NCBI GenBank assembly: GCA_028714615.1
Contig: JAQTMA010000086.1
Span: 7,233 to 16,011 of the forward strand
DNA: 8,779 nt
Reading direction: 5' to 3'
DNA from: Anaerolineaceae bacterium
Lineage (GTDB): Bacteria > Chloroflexota > Anaerolineae > Anaerolineales > Anaerolineaceae
Both the position numbers and the translations under genes were made by a program. The notes under the pieces were generated by a model that was given only the letters and a program-made list of their open reading frames with translations, was not told the origin of the DNA and ran no database searches. This document shows positions 1-6,819 of this stretch, piece by piece; within the stretch, counting starts at the first letter, position 1, and every line of letters begins with the position of its first letter.

Positions 1-7
1 TGCACAT

Positions 8-13
8 GGAGGG
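8..13 (+). promoter_or_regulatory. Shine-Dalgarno site of the Memo-family gene
   Basis: GGAGGG lies 7 bases before the ATG at 21, a good spacing for a ribosome binding site. It sits just inside the longer reading frame that begins with ATG at 6. It therefore argues that translation starts at 21 rather than 6, because the ATG at 6 has almost no visible upstream sequence and would put this motif inside the coding region. Confidence 0.6.
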
Positions 14-20
14 TGATCGC

Positions 21-869
21 ATGAATACGCTGACGGACCTGCGTCCTTCTCCAATCGCGGGACAGTGGTACAGCGATGACCCGCACCAGCTTGCCGCCCA
101 GGTAGACCGGTTTCTCGCTCAGGCGCAATTGCCACCGCTCCTCGGGGAGGTCGTCGCAGTCATCGCCCCACATGCCGGCCACCTCTATTCGGGCGCCGTC
201 GCCGGATTCGCCTTCAAAGCCATCATGAGCCTGCCCGTCGACCTGGTGGCCGTTATCTCACCCATGCACCACCCGTACCCGCAACCATTGCTCACTTCCA
301 GCCACAATGGCTATGTCACACCCCTGGGGACGGTAACCATCGCCAAAGACTCGGTCGCTCAATTGGATCAACTTCTCCGCAACACCCTCCATTTCGGCCT
401 CACACCCGTCTCCCGCGATCAGGAGCATTCCCTGGAGATCGAGCTGCCGTTCTTGCAGCGTGCCCTGGATGAGGATTTCGAACTGCTCCCCGTGATGGTA
501 CGCGACCAAGATCCCGAGACGATGCGTGCATTGGGCAATGCCCTGGCGGAAACCCTCAAAGGGCGTAAAGCCCTCTTGGTAGCCTCCAGCGATCTATCCC
601 ACTTTTACCCGGCCCGCACGGCAGAGCGGCTGGATGCTGAGATCCTGCGCCAGGTGGAAGCGTTTTCTCCGGAGGGGTTGTACGAAGCCGATCGTTCTGG
701 GAAAGGCTACGCTTGCGGGCTGGGCGCAATTGCTGCAGTTCTATATGCAGCGCATTTGTTGGGAGGTACGACCGCGCGTGTGCTCCAATATGCCACCTCC
801 GGGGACGTCACCCGAGATTACACCTCCGTGGTCGGTTATGGGGCGGCCGTCATCCTTAAGCCGGCATGA
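21..869 (+). CDS. amrB: Memo-family protein, AmmeMemoRadiSam system protein B
   Basis: This 282-residue protein belongs to the Memo family (MEMO1/AmmeMemoRadiSam system B), which shares the fold of LigB-type extradiol dioxygenases. The biochemical role of the bacterial members is not settled; they are often encoded beside an AMMECR1-like protein and a radical SAM protein, neither of which is in this window. Family motifs seen are APHAGHLYSG with His51, the SPMHH segment with His83/His84, EHSLEIELPF at 135-144, SSDLSHF at 189-195 with His194, and GYACGLG with Cys232. The histidines and Cys232 match positions proposed as metal ligands in human MEMO1. There is no signal peptide or membrane segment, so it should be cytoplasmic. 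The start at 21 is preferred over the in-frame ATG at 6 because of the GGAGGG at 8-13. The stop overlaps the next start by 4 bases (ATGA). Confidence 0.9.
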   Translation: MNTLTDLRPSPIAGQWYSDDPHQLAAQVDRFLAQAQLPPLLGEVVAVIAPHAGHLYSGAVAGFAFKAIMSLPVDLVAVISPMHHPYPQPLLTSSHNGYVTPLGTVTIAKDSVAQLDQLLRNTLHFGLTPVSRDQEHSLEIELPFLQRALDEDFELLPVMVRDQDPETMRALGNALAETLKGRKALLVASSDLSHFYPARTAERLDAEILRQVEAFSPEGLYEADRSGKGYACGLGAIAAVLYAAHLLGGTTARVLQYATSGDVTRDYTSVVGYGAAVILKPA

Positions 870-2191
870 TATTCTGGAACATCGTACTCATCTTTGTCCT
901 GATCGGCCTAAACGGATTCTTCGTGGGGGTGGAGTTTGCTGCGGTAGCCTCGCGGCGCGCCCGCCTGGACCTGTTGGCAGAATCCCAAAGCAGCGCCGCT
1001 GAACTGGTGCGCACCTGGCTCGATAATTCGGCATCCCGCGACCGGTTGATCGCCGCTTCACAACTCGGCATCACCCTGGTGAGCCTGGCGTTGGGCGCGG
1101 TTGGTGAAAATACCTTTGCCGCCTTGCTAGACCCGCTCTTCCGTAACATGCGCCTGCCTGCCTGGGCGCAAGCCGCTGCCGGTATCCTGCCTGCGCTACC
1201 CCTGGTTATTTCCTTGATCGTCGTGACCTCTTTCCACGTGGTGCTGGGAGAACAGGTGCCCAAAGTCGCAGTGCTACGCGCCCCCGAGCACTTCGCCCTG
1301 TCGGCTGCCCCAATCATGCAAGTATTCGGAACAGTCTTCAAAGGCTTCATTAGTTTGTTAGATTGGGCGGCTCGCCAGGTTTTACGCCTGATCGGCCTCC
1401 CGGATGCCGGTCCACATTCGTCCATGTATTCTCTTGAGGAGATCAAGCAGATCGTAGCCGGCCCCGAGGTGGAGGGTGTGATCGAACAGCCCGAGCGTGA
1501 AATGCTCTCCGCCATCTTTGATTTCGGGGAGCTGGTGGTCAGGCAGGTAGCCATCCCTCGCACGGAAATTATCGCAGTGGAAGCCGATACTCCTTTGCAC
1601 GAATTGGTCGCCACAGCTACCCAGGTGCCGGTGACCAAGCTGCCGGTGTACGAGGATGATCTCGACCACATTCTCGGCGTCTTGCACATCCGTGACTTGC
1701 TAGGCGCCCTCCAGGACCCCGCACAACAGGCCGCCACTGCCCGCAGCCTGGCTCGGGAAGCCATGTACGTCCCCGAATCGGTGCGCGTCAATGATCTACT
1801 GCGCGAGTTCCGCGCTCGCCAACAACACGTCGCCATCGTCCTGGACGAATTCGGCGGGACTGCCGGCTTGGTCACACTGGAGGACCTGCTCGAAGAGATC
1901 GTGGGCGAATTCCGCGATCCGTTCGACGTGGACTCGCCTTCCATCCAAACCCAACCCGATGGCACCTCCTTGATCGATGGTTTAACCCTGATCGAGGAGA
2001 TCAACGATCATTTCGGCCTGCACCTGTTCAATCCGAACTACGATACCATCGCCGGGTACGTCATGGGCAAGCTCGGGCGCATCCCACAGGTGGGCGACAC
2101 GGTCGAAAGCGTCGAAGACGGCATCCGCCTGGAAGTTGTCGAAATGGACGGCTTGCGCGTCTCCCAGCTCAAAATGCAGAAATTGACCTGA
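866..2191 (+). CDS. CNNM/CorC (HlyC/CorC) family membrane protein with CBS pair
   Basis: This 441-residue integral membrane protein has the standard CNNM/CorC layout. A DUF21 (CNNM) transmembrane domain spans about 1-185, with hydrophobic segments near 4-24, 62-82, 105-125 and 142-175 and the conserved LGEQVPK at 127-133. A CBS-domain pair spans about 224-350 and contains the family hallmark DEFGGTAGLVTLEDLLEE at 327-344. A C-terminal CorC_HlyC domain spans about 363-438. Relatives transport Mg2+ or other divalent cations, often by Na+-coupled export, with the CBS pair as a nucleotide-sensing module. The old 'hemolysin' label is misleading. The substrate cannot be read from sequence. The start codon is fused to the stop of the Memo-family gene (ATGA), which suggests translational coupling. 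All domains are complete, with no sign of truncation. Confidence 0.92.
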   Translation: MIFWNIVLIFVLIGLNGFFVGVEFAAVASRRARLDLLAESQSSAAELVRTWLDNSASRDRLIAASQLGITLVSLALGAVGENTFAALLDPLFRNMRLPAWAQAAAGILPALPLVISLIVVTSFHVVLGEQVPKVAVLRAPEHFALSAAPIMQVFGTVFKGFISLLDWAARQVLRLIGLPDAGPHSSMYSLEEIKQIVAGPEVEGVIEQPEREMLSAIFDFGELVVRQVAIPRTEIIAVEADTPLHELVATATQVPVTKLPVYEDDLDHILGVLHIRDLLGALQDPAQQAATARSLAREAMYVPESVRVNDLLREFRARQQHVAIVLDEFGGTAGLVTLEDLLEEIVGEFRDPFDVDSPSIQTQPDGTSLIDGLTLIEEINDHFGLHLFNPNYDTIAGYVMGKLGRIPQVGDTVESVEDGIRLEVVEMDGLRVSQLKMQKLT

Positions 2192-2204
2192 CCACGGATG
2201 TTGC

Positions 2205-3341
2205 ATGCCAGACGATACGCGAAGCAGTAAATCAGACCTAACCCCTCCACCCCCTTCCCTAAAGGGAAAGGGGGCTGGGGGGTTAGGTCTCCTCATTATC
2301 CTCCTCCTGGTGGGCTGCCAGACGGGCGTTTTCGCCCAACCCCTCCCCACCGATACGGCGACGCCCACTCAACCCAGCCCCACTGCTGCGGGAGGCTTTC
2401 TAACGACCCCGGTCTTCGGCCCGCTGGTAAAACCCTTCATCCGCGCCCTTTACACCAGTACAGCCACCGCAACGGCGACAGACACCTCCACCCCAACCAG
2501 CACGGCTACGCGCACCCCACTGCCCACCTTCACATCCCCTGCGACTGCCACCTTCACCCCCAGCAACACCCCCCGGCCTACCCTCACCCTCACCCCCAGC
2601 GAAACCCCGCCTCCTTCACGGCCTGCTCGCCTCTTCCCTTTCCACGATCTGGATGGCGCTGCCGTAGATTGGGGTTACACCCGCGTCACCGATCTTCTGC
2701 GGGATAAAAACGGCAAGGTCATCAAGCTCTCGGCCTTTTTAAGCTTCCAGTTGCTCGACCGCGCCATCCACCGCACAACGACCCCTATCCAGGGCAAAGA
2801 CTTGACCGTCTATTACCTGAATGTCCAGCACGATTTCAACGGGAAGCTTCTCCCGGTCTGGCTGATCATTGGCGGCGAATGGGGGAAAGACGTACCCATC
2901 CGTGCTTTATCCTCCAGCGGCAGCTATTTCATCGAAACACTCACCCTCGCACCCGGTGCGGTGTTCGATCCGTTCAATATTCACAATCAAGCTCGCAAAG
3001 ACTACCCCCGCCGCATCGAACCATACAAAGGCGAAGTCTTCATCAGCGATTTCGAGCACACTTTGCAAGATCTCCCCGACGAGCTGATCGTTGTAGCCGA
3101 TCACCCCATTTTAGTTCCGGCTTCCTCATACCCGGATATCGAGTATTATTTCAAGAATACACCTTTCTTGGCGGCGCGCTTCCAATCTCTGGTGGCGCTG
3201 AACGAGTTGGGCAAAATCACTTCGCCCAGCCAGTACGCCCAGGGCCTGGCGGATACTGTCATGAACCACAGCGCTCTGCCCAATACCGTGGGCTCGTTGA
3301 CCTATTCCAGTGCTGTGCTGGTGCTGATACCGGGCAAGTAA
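2205..3341 (+). CDS. Putative lipoprotein with Thr/Pro-rich stalk, unknown function
   Basis: I do not recognise the family of this 378-residue protein. Residues 27-37 form a short hydrophobic core ending in the lipobox LVGC, so Cys38 is the likely lipidated residue after signal peptidase II cleavage. Residues about 45-140 are low complexity, dominated by Thr, Ser, Pro and Ala with little charge, and look like an extended cell-surface stalk. Residues 141-378 look like one folded alpha/beta domain, with segments such as LLPVWLIIGGEWG (215-227) and ELIVVADHPILVP (293-305); I see no catalytic motif. Codons 10-29 are made almost entirely by a 57-bp palindromic repeat that supplies Lys20 and Lys22 of the signal-peptide n-region. 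The ATG at 2205 is the only ATG before the lipobox in this frame and lacks a clear Shine-Dalgarno site. It lies 13 bases after the CNNM gene and 15 before priA. Confidence 0.8.
   Translation: MPDDTRSSKSDLTPPPPSLKGKGAGGLGLLIILLLVGCQTGVFAQPLPTDTATPTQPSPTAAGGFLTTPVFGPLVKPFIRALYTSTATATATDTSTPTSTATRTPLPTFTSPATATFTPSNTPRPTLTLTPSETPPPSRPARLFPFHDLDGAAVDWGYTRVTDLLRDKNGKVIKLSAFLSFQLLDRAIHRTTTPIQGKDLTVYYLNVQHDFNGKLLPVWLIIGGEWGKDVPIRALSSSGSYFIETLTLAPGAVFDPFNIHNQARKDYPRRIEPYKGEVFISDFEHTLQDLPDELIVVADHPILVPASSYPDIEYYFKNTPFLAARFQSLVALNELGKITSPSQYAQGLADTVMNHSALPNTVGSLTYSSAVLVLIPGK
2234..2290 (+). repeat. 57-bp GC-rich palindromic repeat inside the lipoprotein gene
   Basis: The ends AGACCTAACCCC (2234-2245) and GGGGTTAGGTCT (2279-2290) are perfect inverted repeats. 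The C-rich left side (2250-2260) and G-rich right side (2264-2274) pair further inward with a few mismatches and an offset of one base, leaving a short AAA centre. The unit is 57 bases, exactly 19 codons, and reads in frame as a Pro-rich then Lys/Gly-rich stretch (residues 11-28). It resembles dispersed palindromic repeats that, as I recall, occur in Chloroflexota and some cyanobacteria; no other copy is visible in this window. In mRNA it could form a strong hairpin about 29 bases after the start codon. Confidence 0.85.
2455..2625 (+). repeat. Low-complexity Thr/Pro codon stretch (surface stalk)
   Basis: This C- and A-rich segment encodes residues of about 84-140 of the lipoprotein, almost all Thr, Pro, Ser and Ala (for example TSTATATATDTSTPTS). 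It has no exact tandem unit: the codons ACC, ACA, ACG, CCC and CCT are mixed, so the repetition is at the amino-acid level. Such Thr/Pro linkers are common in secreted Chloroflexota proteins, which is a weak clue to the lineage. Confidence 0.6.
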
Positions 3342-3345
3342 AGGA
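3341..3345 (+). promoter_or_regulatory. Probable Shine-Dalgarno site of priA
   Basis: AAGGA begins on the last base of the lipoprotein stop codon (TAA, 3339-3341) and lies 11 bases before the priA ATG at 3357. The spacing is somewhat long but usable. It supports this ATG as the start and suggests translation of the two genes is linked. Confidence 0.45.
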
Positions 3346-3356
3346 ACACAGCTCTC

Positions 3357-5894
3357 ATGACCTGTTATGTCGAAATCGCCGTCAACGTCCCTCAGGCGAT
3401 TGGGCTGTTTCATTACCATCTACCGGCAGAGCTCATTGGGCAGGTGGCGCCGGGCTGCCTGGTAGTGGCGCCGTTCGGGTCACAGAAAGTCCAGGGGGTG
3501 ATCTGGCGCAACATCGATGAGCCCGAAGTCGCAGCCACTCGCCCGGTGCTGGAACTGCTCGACCCGCAGCCTGTGCTCACCCAGCCTCAAATGCGCCTGG
3601 CCCGTTGGATGGCGGAGGAGACTTTGGCCCCGCTGGCTGCCTGCATCGACCGCATGTTGCCGCCCGGCCTGAGCCAACACGCCGATCGAATCTATACCCT
3701 GGACGAAGAAGGGCTCAACCGGATTAGCACACTCCCGGCTGCTCCGCAAGGATTGCAGGTACGCTTGATCGATCTGCTGCGCAAACGCGGCGCCTTACGT
3801 GGGCGGCAGATCGACTATGCCCTGCCGCACTTGAACTGGCGGGCTTCGATGCAGGCAATGCTCCGGCGTGGCTGGGTACACACCACCAACCTGCTGCCCC
3901 CGCCCAGCGTACAGCCCAAGTTCATCCGCACGGTGACGCTGGCCTGCTCTCCCGAAACAGCGGCGGCGGCCCTGCCCAACCTCGGAAAAGCCGGTTCGGC
4001 GACTGCTCAACGGCGGCAAGCAGCCCTGGGCTTCTTGCTGCGCGAGCCCTGGACGGTGGACGTCAGTTGGGCTTACGCTCAGACCGGATGTAACCTCTCC
4101 GACCTGCGAGACCTGGCCGAACGCGGCCTTGTAACCCTGGGGGAGAGCGAAATGTGGCGCGATCCCCTGGCAGAAATCGAGCCTCCGCCCGACCAGCCTC
4201 CTGTCCTCACCGGCGACCAACAACGCGCCTGGGCTGCCGTGGAAAACGCTCTGAAAGCCCAAGCCGCGGGTTCGCCCGGCTGGCCGCCTTTCTTGCTGCA
4301 CGGCGTCACCGGTTCCGGCAAGACCGAAATCTACCTGCATGCCGTCGCCGAATGCCTGCGCCAGGGCCGCCAGGCCATCGTGTTGGTGCCGGAGATCGCC
4401 CTCACCCCACAGGCGGTGCGGCGCTTCGTGGCGCGCTTTCCCGGCCAGGTGGGTCTGGTGCATTCGCGCCTGTCGGATGGCGAACGTTACGACACCTGGC
4501 GACGCGCCCGCTTGGGGCAGTTACCGGTCATCGTCGGCCCGCGCAGCGCGCTTTTTACCCCGCTGTCCAACCTGGGCCTGATCGTGGTCGACGAAGCCCA
4601 CGACGAATCCTATTACCAGTCGGAAACTCCCCCCTATTATCACGCCGCGCGGGTCGCCGTGAACTATGCCCGGCAGGCCGGAGCGGTCTGCCTGCTGGGC
4701 ACCGCCACTCCGGACGTCGTCACGCTGTACCAGGCGGAGCGCGAGGGTTGGCAGCGCCTGTCCCTGCCCGTGCGCGTGCTGGCCCACCGTCAGGCAGTCG
4801 AACAGCAGGCGCGCCGCCTGGGAATTATCCCTGCCGTGCACTCGGTGGAGGGCGAAGCCGCCAGCCTGGAATTGCCCCCTGTGACCCTGGTCGATATGCG
4901 CCAGGAATTGAAAGCCGGGAATCGTTCCATCTTCAGCCGGGCGCTGCAGCAGGCTCTGCGGCAGGTGCTGGACGCCGGGCAACAGGCTATCCTTTTCTTG
5001 AACCGCCGCGGCACGGCCACCTACGTGTTCTGCCGGGATTGCGGTCAGTCGGTTATCTGTCCGCGATGCGACCTGCCGCTCACCTTCCATTCACCGCAGG
5101 CTGAGCTGAGCTGCCATTACTGCGGCCACCAGGAAGCCATGCCGAAGCTGTGCCCGGCCTGCGGCAGCCCGCAGATCCGCCAGTACGGCGCCGGCACGGA
5201 GAAGGTTGAGAGTGAAGTGCAGGCGCTATTCCCCCAGGCCCGCACCCTGCGCTGGGATGCCGAGACCACCCGCGAGAAAGGCGCCCACGAGATCATCCTG
5301 GCGCATTTCGCAAACCACCGCGCCGACTTCCTGATCGGAACGCAGATGCTTGCCAAAGGCCTGGATTTCCCTTTTGTCACCCTGGTTGGGGCGGTGCTGG
5401 CGGACGTCGGCCTCAACCTGCCTGATTACCGTGCTACCGAGCGCACCTTCCAGGTGCTCACCCAGGTGGCGGGGCGGGCCGGGCGCAGCCCACTGGGTGG
5501 GCGCGTCATTTTGCAAACCTTCCAGCCCGAGCACTATGCCATCCAGTCAGCCGCGGGTCACGATTACGAATCGTTTTACCTGCAGGAATTGGCCTACCGG
5601 CGTGAGCTGGGCTACCCGCCCTTCTACCGCCTGGTGCGCCTGGAATACCGCCATCCGAACGCCAAACGGGTGGAGAGCGCCGCCCATGAGATGGCCGCGC
5701 AGGTGCAGGCCTGGATGGCTGCCGGAGATCGCCGGGCAACCGAGATGGTCGGCCCGGTACCCTGTTTTTTCGCCCGACTGCACGGGCTGTACCGCTGGCA
5801 GATCGTACTGCGCGGCCCCGAGCCGGGATCTTTGTTGCGGGGACGCAACCTGGGGGACTGGCGGGTTGAGCTAGATCCGATGAATCTGCTATAA
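3357..5894 (+). CDS. priA: Primosomal protein N' (replication restart helicase PriA)
   Basis: PriA is a 3'-5' superfamily 2 DNA helicase that recognises stalled or broken replication forks and directs reloading of the replicative helicase. This 845-residue copy looks complete. The N-terminal 3'-end-binding domain covers about 1-105 and is followed by a winged-helix region. The helicase core has the Walker A motif GVTGSGKT (316-323), the DEAH box (412-415), GTATP, motif V GTQMLAKGLDFP (661-672) and motif VI QVAGRAGR (703-710). Eight cysteines at 559, 562, 568, 571, 586, 589, 599 and 602 form the two zinc sites that are diagnostic of PriA within the helicase core. The length exceeds the roughly 730 residues of the E. 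coli protein, partly through extra sequence around residues 200-285 and 480-510. All catalytic residues are present, unlike the ATPase-dead PriA of some actinobacteria. It follows the lipoprotein gene by 15 bases. Confidence 0.97.
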   Translation: MTCYVEIAVNVPQAIGLFHYHLPAELIGQVAPGCLVVAPFGSQKVQGVIWRNIDEPEVAATRPVLELLDPQPVLTQPQMRLARWMAEETLAPLAACIDRMLPPGLSQHADRIYTLDEEGLNRISTLPAAPQGLQVRLIDLLRKRGALRGRQIDYALPHLNWRASMQAMLRRGWVHTTNLLPPPSVQPKFIRTVTLACSPETAAAALPNLGKAGSATAQRRQAALGFLLREPWTVDVSWAYAQTGCNLSDLRDLAERGLVTLGESEMWRDPLAEIEPPPDQPPVLTGDQQRAWAAVENALKAQAAGSPGWPPFLLHGVTGSGKTEIYLHAVAECLRQGRQAIVLVPEIALTPQAVRRFVARFPGQVGLVHSRLSDGERYDTWRRARLGQLPVIVGPRSALFTPLSNLGLIVVDEAHDESYYQSETPPYYHAARVAVNYARQAGAVCLLGTATPDVVTLYQAEREGWQRLSLPVRVLAHRQAVEQQARRLGIIPAVHSVEGEAASLELPPVTLVDMRQELKAGNRSIFSRALQQALRQVLDAGQQAILFLNRRGTATYVFCRDCGQSVICPRCDLPLTFHSPQAELSCHYCGHQEAMPKLCPACGSPQIRQYGAGTEKVESEVQALFPQARTLRWDAETTREKGAHEIILAHFANHRADFLIGTQMLAKGLDFPFVTLVGAVLADVGLNLPDYRATERTFQVLTQVAGRAGRSPLGGRVILQTFQPEHYAIQSAAGHDYESFYLQELAYRRELGYPPFYRLVRLEYRHPNAKRVESAAHEMAAQVQAWMAAGDRRATEMVGPVPCFFARLHGLYRWQIVLRGPEPGSLLRGRNLGDWRVELDPMNLL

Positions 5895-5895
5895 T
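5866..5895 (+). promoter_or_regulatory. Candidate sigma70-type promoter at the end of priA
   Basis: TTGAGC (5866-5871) and a perfect TATAAT (5890-5895) are separated by 18 bases, a good fit to a housekeeping promoter. The -10 box contains the priA stop codon TAA at 5892-5894. The expected start point is near 5902, giving a leader of about 30 bases before the ATG at 5932. It could drive the membrane protein and phosphoribosyltransferase genes independently of the upstream genes. This rests on sequence match only. Confidence 0.5.
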
Positions 5896-5931
5896 CAATA
5901 TTGCCTCTTCGGTGGGATTTGTGGGAATTTT

Positions 5932-6807
5932 ATGGACAGTCTCAAGCGCGGATTTATCTTTATGGGACAAACTTTGCACCTGGCCAGGAACACCCCCGGC
6001 TTGCTGCAGACTGCTCTCGACACCCTCATCACCGGCCTGGCCCTCACCCTGGCCGGGCTGGCGCCGTTAGTCCTGGCTCTCGTCTTCCTCCCGGACAGCC
6101 TGCCGGGAGGCCTCCTGGTGGGCTTTTTTACTGCCATGATCCTGGTCGCTCAATTGCTCACTGCCTACGTCTATTCGGGTCGCACAGCCAGCCTGGTTTT
6201 CCGCAAGCTGACCAGTGAATCCGGCGAAGCTGCGCCCATTCTGGTGGACCTACGCCATCGCTGGCTCGACCTGCTCAGCCTGGGGATGGGTATGCTAACC
6301 ACCCTATGGCGGGCTTCGCGTCCTGGCCGCCCCGCCTGGGCGCGAGCGCTGTACCTGGCTCGCCCGGTGATGGTGGCCGAAGGGTGTGAGTTAACCGGTG
6401 CGCTGGCCCGTACCGACCAGATGGTGCGCAGCAACCTGTTGATGATGAGCCCGGGGCAGGTGGGCGTAAGCTGGGTAAACGCAGTAGCCGGCAGCGTGTT
6501 TACCGCTCTCGGGGGTGGGCTGGGCTTCGTGCTGGCATCCAACCTGTTACGCATCGCCCGGGGGACGCCATTGGGTAGCGCATTGGCTATGGCAGCCGGC
6601 GTACTCGTCGCCAGCCTTTTCATCCTGGTGGCTGCGGCGCTGTGCTCATTGAACGCCGCGGCTTATCACACCAGTCTGTATGTTTGGTCGATCAACGTGG
6701 AACAAAACCGATCGAGTGGGCGACCTGCATATGCAGCCCCGCCGGCGCCTCTGGCGGTCACTCTGGCGGGTATCGCCAGTTTGTCTGCACCCATCTACTC
6801 GGATTGA
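5932..6807 (+). CDS. Integral membrane protein of unknown function
   Basis: I do not recognise this 291-residue protein with confidence. It has probable membrane segments near residues 31-52, 59-80, 178-204 and 217-240, with a weaker hydrophobic stretch at 110-126. A positively charged region (127-144, RASRPGRPAWARALYLAR) and a soluble loop lie between the two membrane pairs. The loop includes VMVAEGCELTGALARTDQMVR (146-166), cut here only by description: a Glu-rich start, then a small helix-like region before Asn168. The C-terminal tail carries a Pro/Ala stretch. The overall plan, a membrane pair, an amphipathic middle, then another pair, recalls several DUF-type membrane proteins (DUF6159-like), but I cannot confirm that. 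The ATG at 5932 has a weak GGGAA upstream (5923-5927); an in-frame ATG at 5962 is a possible alternative. It lies 37 bases after priA, behind a candidate promoter, and 12 bases before the phosphoribosyltransferase gene. Confidence 0.75.
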   Translation: MDSLKRGFIFMGQTLHLARNTPGLLQTALDTLITGLALTLAGLAPLVLALVFLPDSLPGGLLVGFFTAMILVAQLLTAYVYSGRTASLVFRKLTSESGEAAPILVDLRHRWLDLLSLGMGMLTTLWRASRPGRPAWARALYLARPVMVAEGCELTGALARTDQMVRSNLLMMSPGQVGVSWVNAVAGSVFTALGGGLGFVLASNLLRIARGTPLGSALAMAAGVLVASLFILVAAALCSLNAAAYHTSLYVWSINVEQNRSSGRPAYAAPPAPLAVTLAGIASLSAPIYSD

Positions 6808-6808
6808 T

Positions 6809-6812
6809 AGGA
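6809..6812 (+). promoter_or_regulatory. Probable Shine-Dalgarno site of the phosphoribosyltransferase gene
   Basis: AGGA lies 7 bases before the ATG at 6820 and 10 before a second ATG at 6823. The in-frame TTG at 6817 would be only 4 bases away, so the ATG at 6820 is the best-placed start. Confidence 0.5.
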
Positions 6813-6819
6813 ACCCTTG

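Noticed and set aside
6..20. Start of the Memo-family gene at the ATG at position 6
   Set aside because: The GGAGGG at 8-13 is correctly spaced for the ATG at 21, and the Memo family alignment does not need the five extra residues.
856..2004. Long open frame of 382 codons on the - strand opposite the CNNM/CorC gene
   Set aside because: It is antisense to a gene with clear, complete domains. Its translation is rich in Ser, Arg and Thr with no recognisable motif, as expected of a shadow frame in GC-rich DNA.
2455..2625. Thr/Pro stretch as a phase-variable tandem repeat
   Set aside because: The DNA has no exact repeat unit and the codons are mixed, so slippage-driven variation is unlikely. It reads as a surface linker.
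4154..5104. Open frame of 316 codons on the + strand within priA
   Set aside because: It overlaps the helicase core of priA in another frame. The translation is Arg/Pro/Gly/Ala-rich and motif-free, while the priA frame carries all helicase and zinc motifs.
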